DNA of 64,000 bases from Chitinophaga sedimenti. GTDB lineage: Bacteria; Bacteroidota; Bacteroidia; Chitinophagales; Chitinophagaceae. The stretch spans positions 1,612,001 through 1,676,000 of the forward strand of contig NZ_JAKUKA010000001.1 of NCBI RefSeq assembly GCF_023156195.1. Reading direction: 5' to 3'. Below the pieces are notes generated by a model. That model saw only the letters and a program-made list of their open reading frames with translations, made no database searches and was not told where the DNA came from. Below are positions 60,799-64,000 of the stretch, one piece after another (position 1 is the first letter of the stretch; the number at the start of each line of letters is the position of its first letter). A program made the translations under genes and the position numbers.

Positions 60799-61779
60799 TT
60801 ACTCACCGTGCTTTCTATTGGGAAGGACATTACTGCGGCTCCATTCTATTTTTTCTATAAAAGGATGACTGCGTACCGGGCATTGCAATAACTGGCAACA
60901 GGGGCAGCTGGCCGGTACGCAGGGATCTGTATGAATAAAGAACTCCGTTTCCCCGTTCTTCAATTCCGCGTTAATTACCTCATCTACCACTTTCATTTCG
61001 GCGTGCGCCTGGCTGAGTTCCAGGTAATAAGGCATGGTTATATGACAATCGATATGATAGTTGCTGCCGTACTGTTGTACCCGCATGTTGTGTACGTCGA
61101 TCCACATCGGGCGGCGGTGTTCGGATAATACACCGATTACTTTATCTACCACCTTCATATCTGTTTCATCCATTAAACCAGATATCGATTTGCGTAATAA
61201 CCTGTAACCATTATAAAGGATGAAGCTGCCCATCACGGTCGATGTAGCCGGATCTATCCAGGTCCAGCCGGTGAAGTGTATCAGCAACAACGCCACGATT
61301 AACGCAACGGAACTGTATACATCTGTCATGATGTGTTGCCCGTTACCCGTAAGCGTAATCGAGCCGGCACGTTTGCCCGCGAACAACAAATATCTGCCTA
61401 AAATAAGATTGGCAATGGTAGTGCCGCCGGTGATCCAAACACCGTGGTCCACATCTTCTATAGGCACTGCTGTAAAGAAATACTGGATGGCTTTAAACAG
61501 GATAAGACAACCTGCAATAAAGATCATGGCGCCTTCGAAACCGATGGAGAAAAACTCTACCTTGCCGTGGCCATAGGGATGGTTTTCGTCGCGGGGTTTA
61601 CTCGTAAGGTAAATACTGTAACTTGCAAAAGCACCCGCCACTACATTGATGATCGACTCCAGCGCGTCGGAAAGGATCGCTACGGAATGTGTCATAAAAT
61701 AAGCGGTGAACTTCGCGATAGTCAATACGAAACTGACTACCAGCGATAACAGGATCACACGGAATTCTCTTTTAAGCAA
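60799..61779 (-). CDS. Cation diffusion facilitator (CDF) family transporter
   Basis: 326 residues, intact; starts at TTG 61779, as a stop lies just upstream and no ATG fits. Six membrane segments in the first 215 residues with the CDF metal sites: SDALESIINVVAGAF, HPYGHGKVEFFS and GQHIMTDVYSSVALIV. A cytoplasmic domain follows (IDVHNMRVQQYGSNYHIDCHI). The last 45 residues carry DPCVPASCPCCQLLQCPV, five to six Cys in 17 residues, a likely metal-binding tail. It exports Zn2+, Fe2+ or similar ions by proton exchange. Confidence 0.93.
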   Translation of the reverse strand: MLKREFRVILLSLVVSFVLTIAKFTAYFMTHSVAILSDALESIINVVAGAFASYSIYLTSKPRDENHPYGHGKVEFFSIGFEGAMIFIAGCLILFKAIQYFFTAVPIEDVDHGVWITGGTTIANLILGRYLLFAGKRAGSITLTGNGQHIMTDVYSSVALIVALLLIHFTGWTWIDPATSTVMGSFILYNGYRLLRKSISGLMDETDMKVVDKVIGVLSEHRRPMWIDVHNMRVQQYGSNYHIDCHITMPYYLELSQAHAEMKVVDEVINAELKNGETEFFIHTDPCVPASCPCCQLLQCPVRSHPFIEKIEWSRSNVLPNRKHGE

Positions 61780-61860
61780 AAGCTAACAGGTTTAGTTTGA
61801 CAAATATCCAGCAAATACGCCGATTATCGTGCCGGATTTGTGAAAATTTAATCCACAGTT

Positions 61861-62381
61861 ATGGAGTTACGCAGTGCCATACTCGAAGAACATTCTAAAG
61901 AACAAACCCTGAAGATCGCGGCCTGGATTGGCGGCGACAAAAAGCGTTTTGCATCATTGGTAGCACTTTTTCTACAGGATGAATACCGGGTGGTACAACG
62001 CGCCGCATGGTCACTCCGCCATGTAGCAGAAAAACATCCAGCGCTGCTCCTGCCGCATCTTGATGCCATTGTAGAACGGCTCGGTGACAAGGATATACCG
62101 GTGGCGGTTAAACGAAACGTTATGGCCGTACTGCAAGGGATTCCCATCCCCGAAAACCTGCACGGCCCGGTTATGAATTATTGCTTCGATTTTCTCAGGA
62201 CCCGGCAGAAACGATTGCTGTGAAATCGTTCTGCATGGCTATTCTCGGGCAGCTTGCCCAATCTTACCCTGAAATCAAGAATGAAATCATACTGGTGATA
62301 GAAGACCTGCTGGAACAAGGGGCCAGTCCGGGTATCCGCTCCCGCGCCGGCAAAACGCTGAAGGCTTTGGGAAAATTATAA
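61861..62381 (+). CDS. HEAT-repeat-like adaptor protein (frameshifted)
   Basis: About 173 residues after repair; all helical. It has repeated HEAT-type pairs: FASLVALFLQDEYRVVQRAAWSLRHVAEKHP, LLPHLDAIVERLGDKDIPVAVKRNVMAVLQ, and later FCMAILGQLAQSYPEIKNEIILVIEDLLEQ. At about 62195 TTTCTCAGGACCC should be TTTCTCCAGGACCC (CCAGG), giving FLQDPAETIAVKSF. No signal peptide; probably a cytoplasmic protein-binding adaptor. Function unknown. Confidence 0.8.
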
Positions 62382-62388
62382 AAACAGA

Positions 62389-62417
62389 AAGCCCGGAACT
62401 GAACGCTCCGGGCTTTA
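62389..62417. terminator. Bidirectional terminator between the HEAT gene and infC
   Basis: A 10-bp perfect stem (62389-62398 with 62408-62417) and 9-base loop, A-rich on one side. Transcripts of thrS-infC would end here, so infC is not read through into downstream genes. Confidence 0.8.
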
Positions 62418-62435
62418 CTAACATTATTTGACCGC

Positions 62436-63255
62436 TTAGTTGCTGCCTTCTGTGTTCGATTCTGCAGAGGGCGTTTCTGTAGCGGGTTTGTTTTTGTACT
62501 GAATGTTGATCGGCGGACGGCCGGCAGGCGTGATCTGCGTAGTACCGGGCTGCTGGGCAGACGGGGCAACTGCAGGACGCTCAGGTCTCTCGATTCTTTC
62601 CGGGCGGTCCGTTCTTTCAGGACGCTCGGGCCTTGGAGGTCTTTCGGTTTTTTCAGGCTTTTCAGCTTTTTCGCCGGATTTCTTCTTCGCGCTTTTCGGA
62701 GCGAAGATGGCGATCATCCTTTTACCTTCCATGAGCGGCATACCTTCAAGGGCACCTACTTCTGCGAGGCGCTCCGCGAATTTCAGCAGGATCAGCTCAC
62801 CACGTTCTTTAAACATGATGGCACGACCTTTAAACTGAACGTATGTCTTTACTTTATTACCTTCCTTGAGGAATTTCTCAGCATGTTTAGCTTTGAAGTC
62901 GAAGTCATGATCGTCCGTATTTGGCGTAAAGCGAATTTCTTTCACTTCGCTTTTATGCGCGTTGGCTTTCATTTCCTTTTCCTTCTTCTTCTTCTCGTAA
63001 AGGAATTTATTGTAATCGATGATTCTGCATACGGGTGGGGCCGCATTAGGGGAGATTTCCACGAGGTCTAAACCCCTGGTCATCTGCCATGCGCTGCGCA
63101 TCTTCTGTACGATATACGCCAACCTCCACGTTGTCACCTACCAATCGAACTTCAGGAACGCGGATCATCCTGTTGGTGCGATGTTCTTGTTGTTGTTCTC
63201 TTCTGAAGTTAGGGCCTTTACCCCGGTTAAAATTTGGCTTTGGTCTTTGTTGCAT
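62436..63255 (-). CDS. infC: Translation initiation factor IF-3 with a long C-terminal extension (frameshifted)
   Basis: About 272 residues after repair. ATG 63255: [14 protein letters not shown], a basic leader, then the core [17 protein letters not shown]. At about 63076 CCAGGGG has one G too many; CCAGGG restores [32 protein letters not shown]. The second domain ([30 protein letters not shown], and [11 protein letters not shown]) is standard. After [16 protein letters not shown] comes a Pro/Glu/Arg tail (repeats of RPER) of about 85 residues. IF-3 checks the initiator tRNA in the 30S subunit. It is downstream of thrS. Confidence 0.95.
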
Positions 63256-63316
63256 TAAGAATAATAAAAATTACTAAAATTAAATTTTACTGATCGATAC
63301 GTAAATTACAACTTTC

Positions 63317-64000
63317 TTATTCAAAAGGTTTACGATTTATCACCTCATCGCCGATCAAATCGATGAAATTTTTAATCTCCATGGTTCCCAGGTCACCTTT
63401 CGCCTGACGACGAACTGCCACCACATTATCGGCAGCTTCCTTCTCGCCCAGCACCAGCATGTATGGAATCTTGGCCAGCTCGGCTTCCCGGATTTTCTTA
63501 CCGATTTTTTCAGCACGGTCGTCAATCTCAGCGCGAATTTCGGATTTTTTCAGCAATTCTGCCACTTTTTCCGCATAAGCCTGACTCTTGTCACTGATTG
63601 GCAGGATCTTCACCTGCGTTGGAGCCAGCCACAGCGGGAACTTACCGGCTACGTGCTCAATCAGTACCGCGATGAAACGCTCCAGCGAACCAAATGGCGC
63701 CCTGTGAATCATTACCGGGCGGTGTTTGGCGTTATCGGCGCCAATATATTCCAGTTCAAAACGCTCCGGCAGGTTGTAATCTACCTGGATGGTACCCAGC
63801 TGCCATTTACGGCCAAGGGCATCCTTTACCATGAAATCAAGTTTCGGGCCATAGAATGCAGCTTCGCCATATTCTACCACCGTTGGCAGTCCTTTTTCCT
63901 GTGCACTTTCTATAATTGCCTGCTCAGCCAGGTTCCAGTTCTCATCGCTGCCGATGTACTTGGAACGGTCGTCCTTATCCCTGAGTGAGATCTGCGCAGT
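63317..64000 (-). CDS. thrS: Threonyl-tRNA synthetase (C-terminal part, cut by window edge)
   Basis: About 227 codons are visible, intact; the 5' part is outside the window. Seen: the end of the catalytic core with [41 protein letters not shown] and the class II motif 3 [18 protein letters not shown], followed by the anticodon-binding domain ([39 protein letters not shown]). It charges tRNA-Thr. The gene order thrS-infC on the minus strand is standard. Confidence 0.97.
   Translation of the reverse strand, partial: TAQISLRDKDDRSKYIGSDENWNLAEQAIIESAQEKGLPTVVEYGEAAFYGPKLDFMVKDALGRKWQLGTIQVDYNLPERFELEYIGADNAKHRPVMIHRAPFGSLERFIAVLIEHVAGKFPLWLAPTQVKILPISDKSQAYAEKVAELLKKSEIRAEIDDRAEKIGKKIREAELAKIPYMLVLGEKEAADNVVAVRRQAKGDLGTMEIKNFIDLIGDEVINRKPFE

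Overview
The window comes from a member of the Bacteroidota, most likely a Chitinophaga-like bacterium (order Chitinophagales). The evidence is a SusC/SusD pair, a giant secreted protein with a type B sorting domain of the type IX secretion system (T9SS), DUF2911 and DUF6600 proteins, and promoters of the Bacteroidota form TTTG-N(18-20)-TAnnTTTG. It is ordinary chromosome. I see no prophage, plasmid, CRISPR array or recognisable defence island.

Layout. 1-4316 (minus): the 5' part of a secreted protein, a DUF2911 protein, and a translationally coupled cluster of a small protein with a calcium-type loop, a 7-TM protein, a histidine kinase and a LuxR-type regulator. Twin operator-like palindromes lie upstream of the cluster. 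4784-11672: an unknown plus-strand gene, then a minus-strand group of DUF486 protein, serine hydrolase, PIG-L deacetylase, two tiny membrane proteins and a sodium:solute symporter. 11824-19608 (plus): a lipoprotein, SusC, SusD, a TlpA-like protein whose active site is SxxC, and an unknown protein. 19915-20132: a REP-like repeat. 20233-31445: a DUF6600 protein, a LytS/LytTR two-component pair, an outer-membrane barrel protein, a dienelactone hydrolase, an MscS channel and a FUSC protein. 31496-33070: three tRNA-Arg(ACG) genes around a Bax-inhibitor-like gene. 33196-39357: housekeeping genes (rlmH, rhomboid protease, tilS, etfB-etfA, bifunctional nuclease, ispE). 39417-40000: rplT and rpmI. 40569-57316: a giant gene of about 5,584 codons. 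57409-62381: RAYT-type transposase, serA, serine hydrolase, cation efflux protein, HEAT-like protein. 62436-64000: infC and the 3' part of thrS.

Three points stand out. First, the giant protein carries 35 consecutive hyalin-like (HYR) units of 255 bp, and these are arranged in a higher-order period of five units (1,275 bp), like satellite DNA. Second, the usual thrS-infC-rpmI-rplT cluster is interrupted between infC and rpmI by 22.4 kb that holds this giant gene. Third, roughly 39 places show a reading frame broken in an otherwise convincing gene. About 15 to 17 of them lie exactly at CCWGG (CCAGG or CCTGG) and about 13 more at A, T or C runs. The repeat units serve as internal controls and show these to be small losses, so I read them as sequencing errors at a modified CCWGG motif and at homopolymers, not as pseudogenes. 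Broken genes are therefore listed as one CDS each, with the shift positions and the length after repair.
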